Shown piece by piece: positions 17,453-25,738 of a stretch of DNA of 64,000 bases. Location of the stretch: NCBI RefSeq assembly GCF_006715765.1, contig NZ_VFNV01000001.1, positions 2,294,001 through 2,358,000 of the forward strand. The letters are read 5' to 3'. Each line of letters begins with the position of its first letter. The first letter of the stretch is position 1. Source of the stretch: Rarobacter incanus (GTDB lineage: Bacteria; Actinomycetota; Actinomycetes; Actinomycetales; Cellulomonadaceae). The notes beneath the pieces are model-generated. The model did no database searches. It was not told the origin of the DNA and was given only the letters and a program-made list of their open reading frames with translations. A program made the translations under genes and the position numbers.

Positions 17453-18172
17453 ATGGACAATTCTAGCGGAGTTGGCGTCTTGGACAAGGCCGCCTCGGTA
17501 TTGAGTGCTTTGGAAGCTGGGCCGGCAACGCTCGCCCAATTGGTTTCGGCGACGGGGCTGGCGCGTCCGACCGCGCACCGCCTGGCCGTGGCGCTTGAGC
17601 ATCACCGGCTCGTGGCGCGTGACATGCAGGGAAGGTTTGTCCTGGGGCCGCGGTTGAATGAACTGTCGACAGCGGCCGGCGAGGACCGTCTGCTGGGTGC
17701 CGCGAACCCGGTCCTGACCGCTTTGCGCGATCACACCGGCGAGAGTGCGCAGCTCTACAGGCGCCAGGGTGACCAGCGGATCTGTGTCGCATCCGCCGAG
17801 CGCCCAGTGGGGTTGCGCGATTCCATCCCGGTTGGGTCTGCTCTCACGATGCAGGCGGGATCCGCCGCCCAGGTCCTGCTGGCGTGGGAGGAGCCCGACC
17901 GTCTGCATCGCGGTCTGCAGGGTGCCGAGTTCACCGCCACGATCCTGTCGGGAGTGAGGCGTCGCGGTTGGGCGCAATCGGTCGGCGAACGAGAGGTGGG
18001 GGTCGCGTCCGTCTCTGCGCCGGTGCGCAGCCCCTCGGGCCGAATCGTGGCGGCCGTATCAATTTCCGGACCCGTGGAGCGCTTGAGCAGGCAACCCGGC
18101 CGGCTGCACGCGGCTTCCGTCGTGGCCGCCGCTAACCGACTCACCGAGGTGTTGCGCCGGGCGGGGGAGTAG
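17453..18172 (+). CDS. IclR family transcriptional regulator (LtbR/NdgR-like)
   Basis: 239 residues. The N-terminal winged helix has LDKAASVLSALEAGPATLAQ then TGLARPTAHRLAVALEHHRL (recognition helix around residues 38-55). The C-terminal effector domain contains SAQLYRRQGDQRICVASAE and GSALTMQAGSAAQVLLAW. Position, divergent from leuC, matches the actinobacterial regulator of leuCD (LtbR, NdgR), which represses leucine and related genes according to amino-acid supply. Start ATG 17453 is chosen because the HTH begins at once; the open frame extends far upstream into leuC antisense but is not used. Confidence 0.93.
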   Translation: MDNSSGVGVLDKAASVLSALEAGPATLAQLVSATGLARPTAHRLAVALEHHRLVARDMQGRFVLGPRLNELSTAAGEDRLLGAANPVLTALRDHTGESAQLYRRQGDQRICVASAERPVGLRDSIPVGSALTMQAGSAAQVLLAWEEPDRLHRGLQGAEFTATILSGVRRRGWAQSVGEREVGVASVSAPVRSPSGRIVAAVSISGPVERLSRQPGRLHAASVVAAANRLTEVLRRAGE

Positions 18173-18209
18173 GCGTCGTAGCTGGTTGCTGGGCTTGGTG
18201 CTTGCGCGG

Positions 18210-18288
18210 GTTGGTGGCGCTTCGCGCTCTCGTGGCCGCCCTCCCCGTGAACTGCGGGTTGTGGGATCGAGTTGGTGGCGCTTCGCGC
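18210..18288. repeat. 18-bp direct repeat in the IclR-tRNA-Gln spacer
   Basis: GTTGGTGGCGCTTCGCGC occurs at 18210-18227 and exactly again at 18271-18288, 61 bp apart. The surrounding 264 bp between the IclR gene and tRNA-Gln holds no convincing gene. Confidence 0.6.
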
Positions 18289-18363
18289 GCCCGGGATCGT
18301 CCTGGTCGCGGGGAGCATAAAGGGCCGGGGTGTCGGGTCCTGGTCCGCGTATTTCCACCAAGT

Positions 18364-18392
18364 TTGAAACCGGCTGCAACTTCCGGTAATGT
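18364..18392 (+). promoter_or_regulatory. Promoter of tRNA-Gln
   Basis: TTGAAA (-35, 18364-18369) and TAATGT (-10, 18387-18392) with a 17-base spacer match the housekeeping sigma consensus. Transcription would begin about 18400, giving a short 5' leader before the tRNA. Confidence 0.65.
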
Positions 18393-18436
18393 TTTCCGGC
18401 GGTGACACTGTTGGTTCCGATCGACGTTGATCCCCT

Positions 18437-18511
18437 TGGGGTATGGTGTAATTGGCAGCACGAAAGATTCTGATTCTTTTAGTCTAGGTTCGAGTCCTGG
18501 TACCCCAGCCA
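18437..18511 (+). tRNA. tRNA-Gln (CTG anticodon)
   Basis: A full cloverleaf is readable: acceptor TGGGGTA/TACCCCA, D arm with AATTGGCAG, anticodon stem AAAGA/TCTTT around the loop TTCTGAT (anticodon CTG), and T arm with GGTTCGAGTCC. The discriminator is G, and CCA is encoded at 18509-18511. It has its own promoter. The U1-A72 pair is typical of tRNA-Gln. Confidence 0.95.
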
Positions 18512-18586
18512 TAGAGTCCGGCAGCTACGATTCAGGCCCGGATCCCTTTGCGACAGATGCCCATCACCGGCCTACGCGAATCGCTC

Positions 18587-18646
18587 CCAGTCGCAGTTGA
18601 ACTTCCAGTCGCAGTTGAACTACCAGCCACAGTTGAGTTCCCAGCC
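18587..18646. repeat. 18-bp tandem repeat, 3.3 copies
   Basis: Units CCAGTCGCAGTTGAACTT (18587), CCAGTCGCAGTTGAACTA (18605) and CCAGCCACAGTTGAGTTC (18623), then a partial CCAGCC. Copies one and two differ by one base. They lie in the 320-bp gap between tRNA-Gln and the next gene, where I see no open gene; a slippage-made minisatellite is the simplest reading. Confidence 0.8.
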
Positions 18647-18831
18647 ATTCCATGACTCCAGGGCGGCGGGTGGAGGCTCTTTGCTTGCTGACCTTGACTA
18701 GCCCTGGAAGCCAGAAACGATTCGGTTGGCGATGTGCGCTCACTGGCGTCGCCGCACTGCGCTTACAAGAGTGGTGTTGCTTTGGTTGCGTGGCGCTGCT
18801 TTGAAGTACCGAGGGTGCTAAAACGGCACTA

Positions 18832-19299
18832 CTAGTGGCTTCGATCGTTCAGGGCTCCGCGCCTGAGATCCAATCGGAAGTTTGCCAACCCGCGCTTCTG
18901 GTTGCGGGGGCGCTGGTTCCATGCGACCGCGACCACGGGAATTGTCATGCACCAGAAGATAGCGAACGCGATTGTGGATCCCGAAAGAAGCATCGCGAAG
19001 GCGAAAAGGGTGTGCGCGGCAGCCAGCGCTAGCGCGACCGCAAAGTGCGCGACGGCGCCGGACCTGTTGCGCCACAGAATGAGACCAAAGGCAAACCAAA
19101 CGAGCATCGCGCTCATGGCAACTACGTCGGGAACTACCGAAGTGCTTCGACCGTCAAATTCGGCCATGGCGTGGCCAAAGCTTCCGACAATCCATATGCC
19201 AGCGAACCCGATCACAGCCTCGAGGAGAACCACGATCGCGGTCATGCGCCTGAGCAAAGTGCTCCGTTGTGCCGTGGTTTCGGTCTTTCCTCCGGTCAT
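18832..19299 (-). CDS. Four-segment integral membrane protein, unknown
   Basis: 155 residues from MTGGKTETTAQRST. Four hydrophobic stretches are apparent: IVVLLEAVIGFAGIWIVGSF, VVPDVVAMSAMLVWFAFGLI, HFAVALALAAAHTLFAFAML and IAFAIFWCMTIPVVAVAW. The C-terminus is basic (RPRNQKRGLANFRLDLRRG) and probably cytoplasmic. This layout resembles small DUF-type four-helix membrane proteins common in Actinobacteria, but no family is recognised. It stands alone between two tRNA genes; transcription may be monocistronic. Confidence 0.7.
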   Translation of the reverse strand: MTGGKTETTAQRSTLLRRMTAIVVLLEAVIGFAGIWIVGSFGHAMAEFDGRSTSVVPDVVAMSAMLVWFAFGLILWRNRSGAVAHFAVALALAAAHTLFAFAMLLSGSTIAFAIFWCMTIPVVAVAWNQRPRNQKRGLANFRLDLRRGALNDRSH

Positions 19300-19660
19300 G
19301 GGTGGATCATAACCGTCCAGCGCTGCGGGGTGCAGTGCGCGCTGCGGTGGCGGGCCCGGCGGGTGCGCGTGGCAGGTGCGGGGTGCACTGAGCGCGGCGG
19401 TGGTGAGCCTGGCGGGTGCGCGCTGTAGGCAGTGAGCCCGGCCGTACCGCTAGGGCGATCTCACGAAACGCATGCCAGCTGCGGTGGTGGGGCGCGTCAA
19501 CTACCAGCAGTTCGGCGCCACTATCGCATTGTTCGATAAACGCGCCCACTTCAAGAAGCGTCACACCGGCCGCTATGGATTGGGTGGACGGCCGGAATAG
19601 TGGTATTGTCATCGGGCCGGTTCGGTGACACTTTGGTCACGTCCGATCTAGTTTCCAGCA
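19300..19660. other. Gene-poor spacer with low-complexity GC repeats
   Basis: 434 bases separate the membrane-protein gene from tRNA-Glu. The left part is a G+C-rich imperfect duplication; the right part holds the tRNA promoter. A 101-codon minus-strand frame (19307-19612) crosses it but has an Arg/Ala-rich C-terminus derived from the repeats and no clear ribosome site, so it is not called as a gene. Confidence 0.5.
19325..19422. repeat. 45-bp imperfect direct duplication
   Basis: Positions 19325-19369 and 19378-19422 align without gaps with six mismatches in 45, a period of 53 bp. Both begin GCGGGGTGCA and end GGCGGGTGCGCG. Confidence 0.7.
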
Positions 19661-19663
19661 AGT

Positions 19664-19691
19664 TTTGCTCAAGCGGGAAATAGTGTAGGGT
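19664..19691 (+). promoter_or_regulatory. Probable promoter of tRNA-Glu
   Basis: TTTGCT (-35) and TAGGGT (-10) are spaced by 16 bases, 42 bases before the tRNA. A small hairpin GAAGCG/CGCTTC lies in the expected leader. Confidence 0.45.
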
Positions 19692-19733
19692 GATTCACCG
19701 GTGAAGCGATTCTTCGCTTCGGCAAGTCCCAAG

Positions 19734-19806
19734 GCCCCCATCGTCTAGCGGCCTAGGACGCCGCCCTCTCACGGCGGTAACAGGGGTTCAAATCCCCTTG
19801 GGGGTA
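19734..19806 (+). tRNA. tRNA-Glu (CTC anticodon)
   Basis: Acceptor GCCCCCA/TGGGGGT (with G1-U72 wobble), D arm CTAGCGGCCTAGG, anticodon stem CCGCC/GGCGG enclosing CTCTCAC (anticodon CTC), T arm AGGGG/CCCCT with TTCAAAT, discriminator A. CCA is not encoded. A strong terminator follows directly. It would be charged by the GltX encoded at 4.2 kb. Confidence 0.96.
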
Positions 19807-19813
19807 CAAGAAT

Positions 19814-19860
19814 GGGTCGTCTGATCTGCGAAAACGCGGATCGGGCGGCCCTTAGTTTTT
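19814..19860 (+). terminator. Intrinsic terminator of tRNA-Glu
   Basis: A 17-bp stem including four G-U pairs, with an AAAA loop (19831-19834), is followed by TTAGTTTTT. This is the clearest classical terminator in the window. Confidence 0.9.
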
Positions 19861-19887
19861 CCCGGCGGACGGCAGACAACTACGCCG

Positions 19888-19919
19888 GGGCCGGGGCTAT
19901 GGCCTATAGCCCCTGGCCC
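19888..19919. terminator. Hairpin downstream of the amino-sugar operon
   Basis: GGGCC-GGGGCTAT pairs with ATAGCCCC-T-GGCCC, 13 bp with one bulge and a 5-base loop. It lies between tRNA-Glu and the convergent end of the ROK kinase gene, and probably ends that minus-strand operon, without a T run. Confidence 0.5.
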
Positions 19920-19968
19920 AACCCACAACCAGGACTGCTCTGCGGCCTGGCCGACCCCAAGACCGGGA

Positions 19969-20871
19969 CTAATCCGCTATTTGAACCAGGGCCGCACCGA
20001 CCGCGGCGGCAGGCATATCCGTCGGCAGCAGGCGCACCCGCTCGGCAAGATGCAAACCGGTGAGGAACTGAGATTCCGCCCCGGAAAGGCCGAGCTGAGC
20101 CCGCACGGCTTGCCGCAGCGGCTCGCCGAGGCGGCTCAGCCCGCCCCCTATGACAATCGTCTCGGGGTCGAGCGAGAGAACCAGCAGGCGCACGGCGGCC
20201 GCGGTACCAGCTGCGAGTTGGTCAAAGGCCCGTTGCGCCTCGGCGTCGCCGGTGGCAATGGCGGACAGGAGCACTCGTCCCGGCCTATCGCCACCTCGCG
20301 GCCAGGCCCGCCGCAGTGCCGATCCGCTCGCAATTGTCTCCAAGCATCCGCGCTGGCCGCACGGGCAATCCAGCCCCAGGGGATCGACGGGGAAGTGCCC
20401 GATCTCGCCCGCGACACCCGTGCTGCCGCGCCAAGGCTTGCCGTCCCGGACGATACCGGCTGCCAAACCCGTACCAAGATTGAGCAGGGCGATCGTGCCT
20501 TGCAATCTCATCAGGTGGGCGGTCCCGATGGCGGCCGCGGTGACGTCGTTGTCGACGCCGATCTCGATACCGAAGCGAGCCCGCAGGCGCCGCGCGATGT
20601 CCAAGCGTTGCACGCCGATGTTGACGGCGTTGCGAACTATTCCCCCCGCGCGGTCCACGTGGCCCGGAATCCCGATACCGATGGAGCTAAGCGACGATGG
20701 CGAAATATCGGCGGCGGCGAGCAGCGTTTCAACCAGCGCCGAAGCGGTTTCCAGGACGCCGTCTTCGCCGAACCGGGTGGGGGACTGGGCGCTCGTGACT
20801 ATCGAGCCGTCGTCGCCGATGACGACACCGAGGGTTTTGGTGCCACCAATATCGAGCCCGATCTTGTTCAT
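19969..20871 (-). CDS. ROK family sugar kinase (probable N-acetylglucosamine or glucose kinase)
   Basis: 300 residues from MNKIGLDIGGTKTLG, whose DIGGTKT is the ATP phosphate loop. The ROK zinc signature is intact: GEIGHFP then CPCGQRGCLETIASG near residue 165. GVDNDVTAAAIG near residue 105 supplies the catalytic Asp. Start ATG 20871 overlaps the stop of the NagZ gene (ATGA), so it is the last gene of the importer operon. Because nagA and nagB lie in the same regulon, GlcNAc is the likeliest substrate, giving GlcNAc-6-phosphate. Glucose or another amino sugar remains possible. Confidence 0.88.
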   Translation of the reverse strand: MNKIGLDIGGTKTLGVVIGDDGSIVTSAQSPTRFGEDGVLETASALVETLLAAADISPSSLSSIGIGIPGHVDRAGGIVRNAVNIGVQRLDIARRLRARFGIEIGVDNDVTAAAIGTAHLMRLQGTIALLNLGTGLAAGIVRDGKPWRGSTGVAGEIGHFPVDPLGLDCPCGQRGCLETIASGSALRRAWPRGGDRPGRVLLSAIATGDAEAQRAFDQLAAGTAAAVRLLVLSLDPETIVIGGGLSRLGEPLRQAVRAQLGLSGAESQFLTGLHLAERVRLLPTDMPAAAVGAALVQIAD

Positions 20872-22439
20872 GAGCAAGCTCCGTTCGCAAGGGCGACGAG
20901 CGCGGCGCCAACCAGCCTTGTCGATCCGTAAGTCATGATCAATCCGGGCTCGTTAGGCGAAATGGCCGCCCCGGAAGCGGTTGAACCGTCGTCGACGTTG
21001 ACGCCCGTGCCGCCGGCCCGACCCGGCCACCCCATGTCGGCAACGATCACGGCCGCTCCGCGTGCGCAAAGCTGGGCTGCGACGTCGCCCAGCCACGGGA
21101 GGGCTGCGTCGCGCGTCGCGACCACGACGGTGCCGCCAGCGATAGAGCGCCAGGCGGGATCACGCGGGCCCTCGGCCGTCGCAACCTCGCCCAGTGCGGG
21201 GTCGGCCCGAACCGCGGCAAGCGGCCCCCACGCCGCCGACCCGACGGCGATGTTCGAAGGGGATTCAACCTGCACGATCGTTGCTGCCGTTGACGATTTG
21301 AGGATCCGGGCCGCGCGGGAATCGATGGTGAAGGACGAGGCCACCAACCCGTCGTCCCCGCGCCGCGGCACGGTTGGCGCGGGCCCGAAGTACCGGGGCG
21401 CTTGCGGTGAATCCAGCGCATCCCTTGACTTGTCGGATTCCGCAGGACCAGGCTGCGAGCGGCGCCCCAGCTGACGGACCCGCGCGGCGGCCTGGGCCAC
21501 CCGCGACCGCGGCAGCACGCCCTCGTCGACGGCGTTCACAATCGCGGATTCCACGGCGTCCAGGAGCGCGGGCGTTGTCCCCGGTCCCAAGCAGAGAAGG
21601 TCGCAGCCGGCCCCAAGTGACCGAACCGCGGCCGCGGGGATACCGATGGTGCCGCTGGCGCCCTTCATATCGAGCGCATCGGAGACAATGACGCCCGTGA
21701 ACCCAAGCTCGCCGCGCAACAGATCCGTGAGAATCGGCGCGCTCAGGGTCGCCGGAGCGGTCGGATCAAGCGCCTTGAGAACGATATGCGATGTCATGAT
21801 GGCCTGCGCGCCGGCAGCGATTGCCGCAACGAACGGTACCAGTTCCCGGTCGCGAAGCGTCGCGGCGGACGCGCCAACCGTTGGAAGCTCCAGGTGTGAA
21901 TCCGCGTTGGTGTCCCCGTGGCCGGGGAAGTGCTTGACGCAGGGGATCGCCCCCGTCGCGGCGCAGCCGCGCAACCAGGCTTCGACCTGATCCGCGACGA
22001 CCTGGGGCGTCGCCCCGAAGCTGCGGGTGCCGATGACCGGATTGGCGGGGTTGGAGTTGATGTCCGCGACGGGTGCAAGCACTAGGTCGAACCCGGCGCT
22101 CAGCGCGTCCTCGCCCACGTCCCGCCCCACCCGGTGGGTGTATTGCGCGTCGCCGATCCGTCCCAGGACGGCCGCTCCCGGATAGGGAGAGCCGTCCACG
22201 TAGTGCAGTCGGGTTACTTCGCCCCCCTCCTCGTCGATTGCGGCCAGGACGTGCCCGTTGGCGAGGCGGAGCGCTCGTCCTATATTCGTCACCTGCTCGC
22301 GATCGCGCACGTTCGCGCCATACAGGCAGGCCGACTCGAGGCCTTCGGGCAGCAGGTCGAGCAGCCAGGCCGGCGCCGCCAGGCCGACGAACCCGGGCAT
22401 CAGGGTCGCGCGGACGTCGCGCACAAGGTCCGAAGTCAT
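20868..22439 (-). CDS. nagZ: Cytoplasmic beta-N-acetylhexosaminidase, glycoside hydrolase family 3
   Basis: 523 residues from MTSDLVRDVRATLM, which shows no signal peptide. The GH3 NagZ signature KHFPGHGDTNADSHLELPTV lies near residue 168 and includes the Asp-His pair used as acid/base; the nucleophile Asp is in VIVSDALDMKGAS near residue 245. The C-terminal third is a second domain, longer than in the enterobacterial enzyme of about 340 residues. It would release terminal GlcNAc from imported chitobiose or GlcNAc-MurNAc fragments. Its start overlaps the permease stop (ATGA), tying hydrolysis to import. Confidence 0.9.
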   Translation of the reverse strand: MTSDLVRDVRATLMPGFVGLAAPAWLLDLLPEGLESACLYGANVRDREQVTNIGRALRLANGHVLAAIDEEGGEVTRLHYVDGSPYPGAAVLGRIGDAQYTHRVGRDVGEDALSAGFDLVLAPVADINSNPANPVIGTRSFGATPQVVADQVEAWLRGCAATGAIPCVKHFPGHGDTNADSHLELPTVGASAATLRDRELVPFVAAIAAGAQAIMTSHIVLKALDPTAPATLSAPILTDLLRGELGFTGVIVSDALDMKGASGTIGIPAAAVRSLGAGCDLLCLGPGTTPALLDAVESAIVNAVDEGVLPRSRVAQAAARVRQLGRRSQPGPAESDKSRDALDSPQAPRYFGPAPTVPRRGDDGLVASSFTIDSRAARILKSSTAATIVQVESPSNIAVGSAAWGPLAAVRADPALGEVATAEGPRDPAWRSIAGGTVVVATRDAALPWLGDVAAQLCARGAAVIVADMGWPGRAGGTGVNVDDGSTASGAAISPNEPGLIMTYGSTRLVGAALVALANGACS

Positions 22440-23317
22440 CCCTTGACCGCCCCGCTGACCAGGCCGGATGTCATGCGCCCCTGTACCAAAACGAAGAAGA
22501 TGATCACGGGAATCGCAACCAGGGTCGAGGCCGCCATGACCTGTCCCCAGTCGATGGCGCGGGACGCCGATTGCTGGATGAAACCGCGCAGCCACAGCGG
22601 CAGGGTGTGTTCCGCGGAATTCTGCAGGATGACAAGGGCAACGGTGAATTCGTTCCAAGCCTGCAAGAATGCGTAGACCCCCGATGCGATCAGGCCGGGA
22701 GCGAGCAGCGGGAACGTGATCCGCAAGAATGCCTGGGTGCGGCTCAGCCCGTCGACCATGGCCGCCTCTTCGAGTTCGACGGGCACCCCGGCGACGAATC
22801 CACGCAGCATCCAGATAGTAAATGGCGTAACGGCGGCGATGTAGATGATGCTGACGCCCACCAGCGAACTGAGCCCCAGGGTCCCCATGAGCTTGTATTG
22901 GGCGATGAACATGCCTTCGGCGGGCAGCATCTGGATGAACAATACCGAGAGCACAAATCCGCGCCGGCCCCGAAAACGAAAGCGGCTGATCGCCAGCGCC
23001 GCGAGGAAAGCGAACAGCAGGCAGAACACCACGGTCGCCCCGGCGACGATCAGGCTCATCCCCAGCGCGCGCAGGAACGAGCCGTCGGCGATAACGGCCC
23101 GGAAATTATCCAGCGAGCCACCGAACGGCAGGAACGTTGGCGTTGTTTTTTCCAGCACCACGCCGGGAAGGAAAGCCGAATTGAGCATCCAGTAGACGGG
23201 GAACGCCCACAGCACGGCGACGATGACGGCGCCGATGCTGGCCGCGATCTTTCCGTTGCGTCGCGGGCCGGCGCCGCGGCCCGCCGCCTGCGGTGAGGGT
23301 GCGTTGTTGGCGGTCAT
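22436..23317 (-). CDS. ABC sugar transporter permease (MalG/CUT1 type)
   Basis: 293 residues with six membrane segments. The cytoplasmic EAA loop, which contacts the ATPase, reads EEAAMVDGLSRTQAFLRITF near residue 190. The N-terminus is basic (GRGAGPRRNGK). It forms the membrane channel with the adjacent permease. No ATPase gene is present nearby, as is usual for actinobacterial CUT1 importers that share a global MsiK-type ATPase. Overlaps on both sides are 4 bases. Confidence 0.93.
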   Translation of the reverse strand: MTANNAPSPQAAGRGAGPRRNGKIAASIGAVIVAVLWAFPVYWMLNSAFLPGVVLEKTTPTFLPFGGSLDNFRAVIADGSFLRALGMSLIVAGATVVFCLLFAFLAALAISRFRFRGRRGFVLSVLFIQMLPAEGMFIAQYKLMGTLGLSSLVGVSIIYIAAVTPFTIWMLRGFVAGVPVELEEAAMVDGLSRTQAFLRITFPLLAPGLIASGVYAFLQAWNEFTVALVILQNSAEHTLPLWLRGFIQQSASRAIDWGQVMAASTLVAIPVIIFFVLVQGRMTSGLVSGAVKG

Positions 23318-24228
23318 GGTGCCTCGTCCTCCTTGATGAGGTTGCGGACGTACGCCCAGCTGAGCGCGATGGTGAGCAGAAGTACAAAGATGGACATGGC
23401 GCTAGCCATGGCGAAGTCGGACGATCCGACCCCGAGTTGGTAGATGTATGTGCCAAGGACGTCGGTCTGGCTCGCGAGCGAGCCGCGGTCCTGGAGCATC
23501 TTGATCTGCGTGAAGACCCGCAGATCCCAGATGACCTGGAGCAGCATGACGATCCCCAGGACGGGTTTGATCATGGGAACGATGATGAGGCGCAGGCGCT
23601 GGAAGCGGCTGGCCCCGTCCATTTCCGCGGCCTCTAGGACTTCGCCGGGGACTTGCGTCAGCCCCGCATATATCGAGAATGCAGCGAACGGAACGCTCAT
23701 CCACACCACGATGATCATCGCGACGGCGAAGAAGGACCACGGGTTTTCCAGCCAGTTGTGGCCGTAAAAGTCGAAGCCCAGCTTCTCGAATATCCAGTTG
23801 GCCAGGCCGCGGCGCCAGTCGAAGAACCAGTTCCAAATGGTCATTGCCGCGACCACCGGTGTGGCCCAGGCCAGCAGCAGGGCGACCTGGAGGGTGATCC
23901 TGGCGCCGCGCGAGGCGGCGTTCATGACGAGGGCTACGGCGATGCCGATCGCCATGGTGACGGCGGCGGTCACGAGGCAAAACGCGACCGAACGGGCGAC
24001 GACGGCCCACGTCGTGGGGTTGGTGAAGAGCTGGACGTAGTTGTCGAACCACACGAACTCCGGCGGTTTGCCGAACTGCTGCGCCAACCCGAATTTCTGC
24101 ATCGCGGTCTTGAACTGCCAAACGATGGGGTAGCCCATGGCCAGCAGCACGATGGCGGTGGCCGGAAGCAGGAGCAGGTACGGCGTTAACCTCTTTGTTC
24201 GCCGCCGCGCACGCGGTGAGGTAGGCAT
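23314..24228 (-). CDS. ABC sugar transporter permease (MalF/CUT1 type)
   Basis: 304 residues with six membrane segments, beginning MPTSPRARRRTKRLTPYLLL. The EAA loop is EVLEAAEMDGASRFQRLRLI near residue 210. It pairs with the MalG-type permease, whose start codon overlaps its stop. A large hairpin precedes the gene, after the binding-protein gene. Confidence 0.93.
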   Translation of the reverse strand: MPTSPRARRRTKRLTPYLLLLPATAIVLLAMGYPIVWQFKTAMQKFGLAQQFGKPPEFVWFDNYVQLFTNPTTWAVVARSVAFCLVTAAVTMAIGIAVALVMNAASRGARITLQVALLLAWATPVVAAMTIWNWFFDWRRGLANWIFEKLGFDFYGHNWLENPWSFFAVAMIIVVWMSVPFAAFSIYAGLTQVPGEVLEAAEMDGASRFQRLRLIIVPMIKPVLGIVMLLQVIWDLRVFTQIKMLQDRGSLASQTDVLGTYIYQLGVGSSDFAMASAMSIFVLLLTIALSWAYVRNLIKEDEAP

Positions 24229-24252
24229 GGCTGTCTCGATTCATTGGGGGGT

Positions 24253-24281
24253 GGTGGTCCCGCGCGGGGCGCGGGACCACC
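24253..24281 (-). promoter_or_regulatory. 13-bp-stem hairpin between binding-protein and permease genes
   Basis: GGTGGTCCCGCGC pairs perfectly with GCGCGGGACCACC around a GGG loop. A hairpin here typically stabilises the upstream binding-protein message or partly stops transcription, making binding protein in excess of permeases. It has no T run, so partial termination or 3' protection are both possible. Confidence 0.6.
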
Positions 24282-24308
24282 TGGACGGGCGACGGCCCGT
24301 CGCGGATA

Positions 24309-25682
24309 CTACTTCTGGTTGAGCAGGGCGTTGAGCTTGGTGTTGGTGTCCTGCGCCAACTGGGTGAGATCCTGCGAATCGCGGATCTGGGCGAAGAATT
24401 CTTCCATGATGTTTTGCGATTCGATCGCGGCCCAACCCGGGGCGGCCGGGGTGAGCTTCGCGTTGCTGGCGGATTCGACCAGGGCTTTGGCGAACTGATC
24501 GTCGCCGAGCGATGACGTGTAATCGGAGTTGGCGGGGCCAAGGCCATTCTTGCCGAGCATGTTTTGGTATTCCGCGGAGAAGATGATCCGCATCAGTTCC
24601 TTGGCCAATTCAGGTTCCTTGGACGTGGCCGAAATGCCGATGTTCGACCCGCCGGCGAATACGGGCGCGGGGTTGCCGTCCGTGCCCGGCAACACGAAGG
24701 TTCCGAAGGTGTCATCGTTCCACTCACGGGCGGCCTTGCCGTCCTTGTCCGTGGTCAGGTCGCCGATCGACCAGTGGGCCCAGCCCGGGGCCATAATCGT
24801 CGCTGCGGAGAGCGAGAGCTTGTCGGTTACCTTGCCGTTCTCGTCCGTGACCGAGTCGGAATCGTTGAGGTACTGGTACTGGTTGGCGTCCTTGGCGTCG
24901 TTCGGTGCCTTTGATGCGGTCTTGTAGAGCGCCTGAAGCTGCTTGAGCCCCTCCAGCGATTCGGCGGAATCGAGGGTCGCAACCCACTTGCCGTCCTCGA
25001 ACTTCGCGATGTCCCCGCCGTTGGCGAAGATCCAGGAGATTCCGTCGCGCCAGTCCTGGCCGCCCAGGTAGAAGCCAGAGAAGTCCTTGATCGATTCGGG
25101 GTTCTTTTCCGCGATGGTTGCGACAGCGGCGTTGAAGTCGGCAAGGGTCTTGGGAACCTCGACGCCGGCGGCCTTCCAGATATCCTTGCGGTAGAACACG
25201 TAGCGTGATCCGAAGTAGTAGGGCAGGGTGTAGTTCTTTCCGTCCACCTCGCCTGCTTCGACGAAGCCCTGGAGCAGCTTATCGCCGCCGAGTTCCTGGT
25301 ACATGTCGGAAATGTCCAAGAACGCGCCTACGTTCGTGAAGGTTGGCGACTGGGTGTTCCCCAGTTCGGCAACGTCGGGGGTGTTGTTTGCATCGGGCAG
25401 GGAGGTGGTTAGTTTCGTAACGAGGTCGCCCCAGCTCTGCTCCTCGATCTTGAGCGTCGCTCCCGTCTTCTCGTTGAACGTTGTCTTCAGGTATTCGCGC
25501 AATTCATCGGGCGTGTCGGAGCCGGCCAGCCACAGGGTGATGGTCTTTCCCGCGTTGTCGGCGGTCGATGTTGCGCCACCGCTGGCCGTGGTCGACGACG
25601 ACGAGCCGGACGACCCGCAACCGGATAGTGCGAGTGCAGACGCCGTTACTAGGGCAGTGAAGCCCAACAGCACTTTCTTCAT
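24309..25682 (-). CDS. Extracellular sugar-binding lipoprotein of the ABC importer
   Basis: 457 residues. The start MKKVLLGFTALVTASALA has a GAAAGGA ribosome site. The signal peptide ends in the lipobox LSGC (Cys at residue 21), followed by a Ser/Thr-rich linker. The mature part is a family 1 solute-binding protein (TITLWLAGSD, GNTQSPTFTNVGAFLDIS, NGGDIAKFEDGKW, ELMRIIFSAEYQNML). It would be tethered outside the cytoplasmic membrane and deliver an oligosaccharide. Operon partners NagZ and the ROK kinase suggest a GlcNAc-containing ligand such as chitobiose or a muropeptide sugar. Confidence 0.93.
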   Translation of the reverse strand: MKKVLLGFTALVTASALALSGCGSSGSSSSTTASGGATSTADNAGKTITLWLAGSDTPDELREYLKTTFNEKTGATLKIEEQSWGDLVTKLTTSLPDANNTPDVAELGNTQSPTFTNVGAFLDISDMYQELGGDKLLQGFVEAGEVDGKNYTLPYYFGSRYVFYRKDIWKAAGVEVPKTLADFNAAVATIAEKNPESIKDFSGFYLGGQDWRDGISWIFANGGDIAKFEDGKWVATLDSAESLEGLKQLQALYKTASKAPNDAKDANQYQYLNDSDSVTDENGKVTDKLSLSAATIMAPGWAHWSIGDLTTDKDGKAAREWNDDTFGTFVLPGTDGNPAPVFAGGSNIGISATSKEPELAKELMRIIFSAEYQNMLGKNGLGPANSDYTSSLGDDQFAKALVESASNAKLTPAAPGWAAIESQNIMEEFFAQIRDSQDLTQLAQDTNTKLNALLNQK

Positions 25683-25738
25683 TGCTTTTCCTTTCGGTGA
25701 GCGGGCCGGCGTCTGCCGGTCGCGTCGGGGGGCTCGCA

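Noticed and set aside
18141-18512. 123-codon minus-strand frame starting MAGVPGLEPRLK
   Set aside because: Reads antisense through tRNA-Gln, a common artefact.
18587-18646. Possible CRISPR array
   Set aside because: Units are directly adjacent with no spacers and only about three copies.
19307-19612. 101-codon minus-strand frame
   Set aside because: Its C-terminal half is made from a GC-rich duplication and there is no good ribosome site. The first 55 residues look more protein-like, so a decayed remnant is possible but unsupported.
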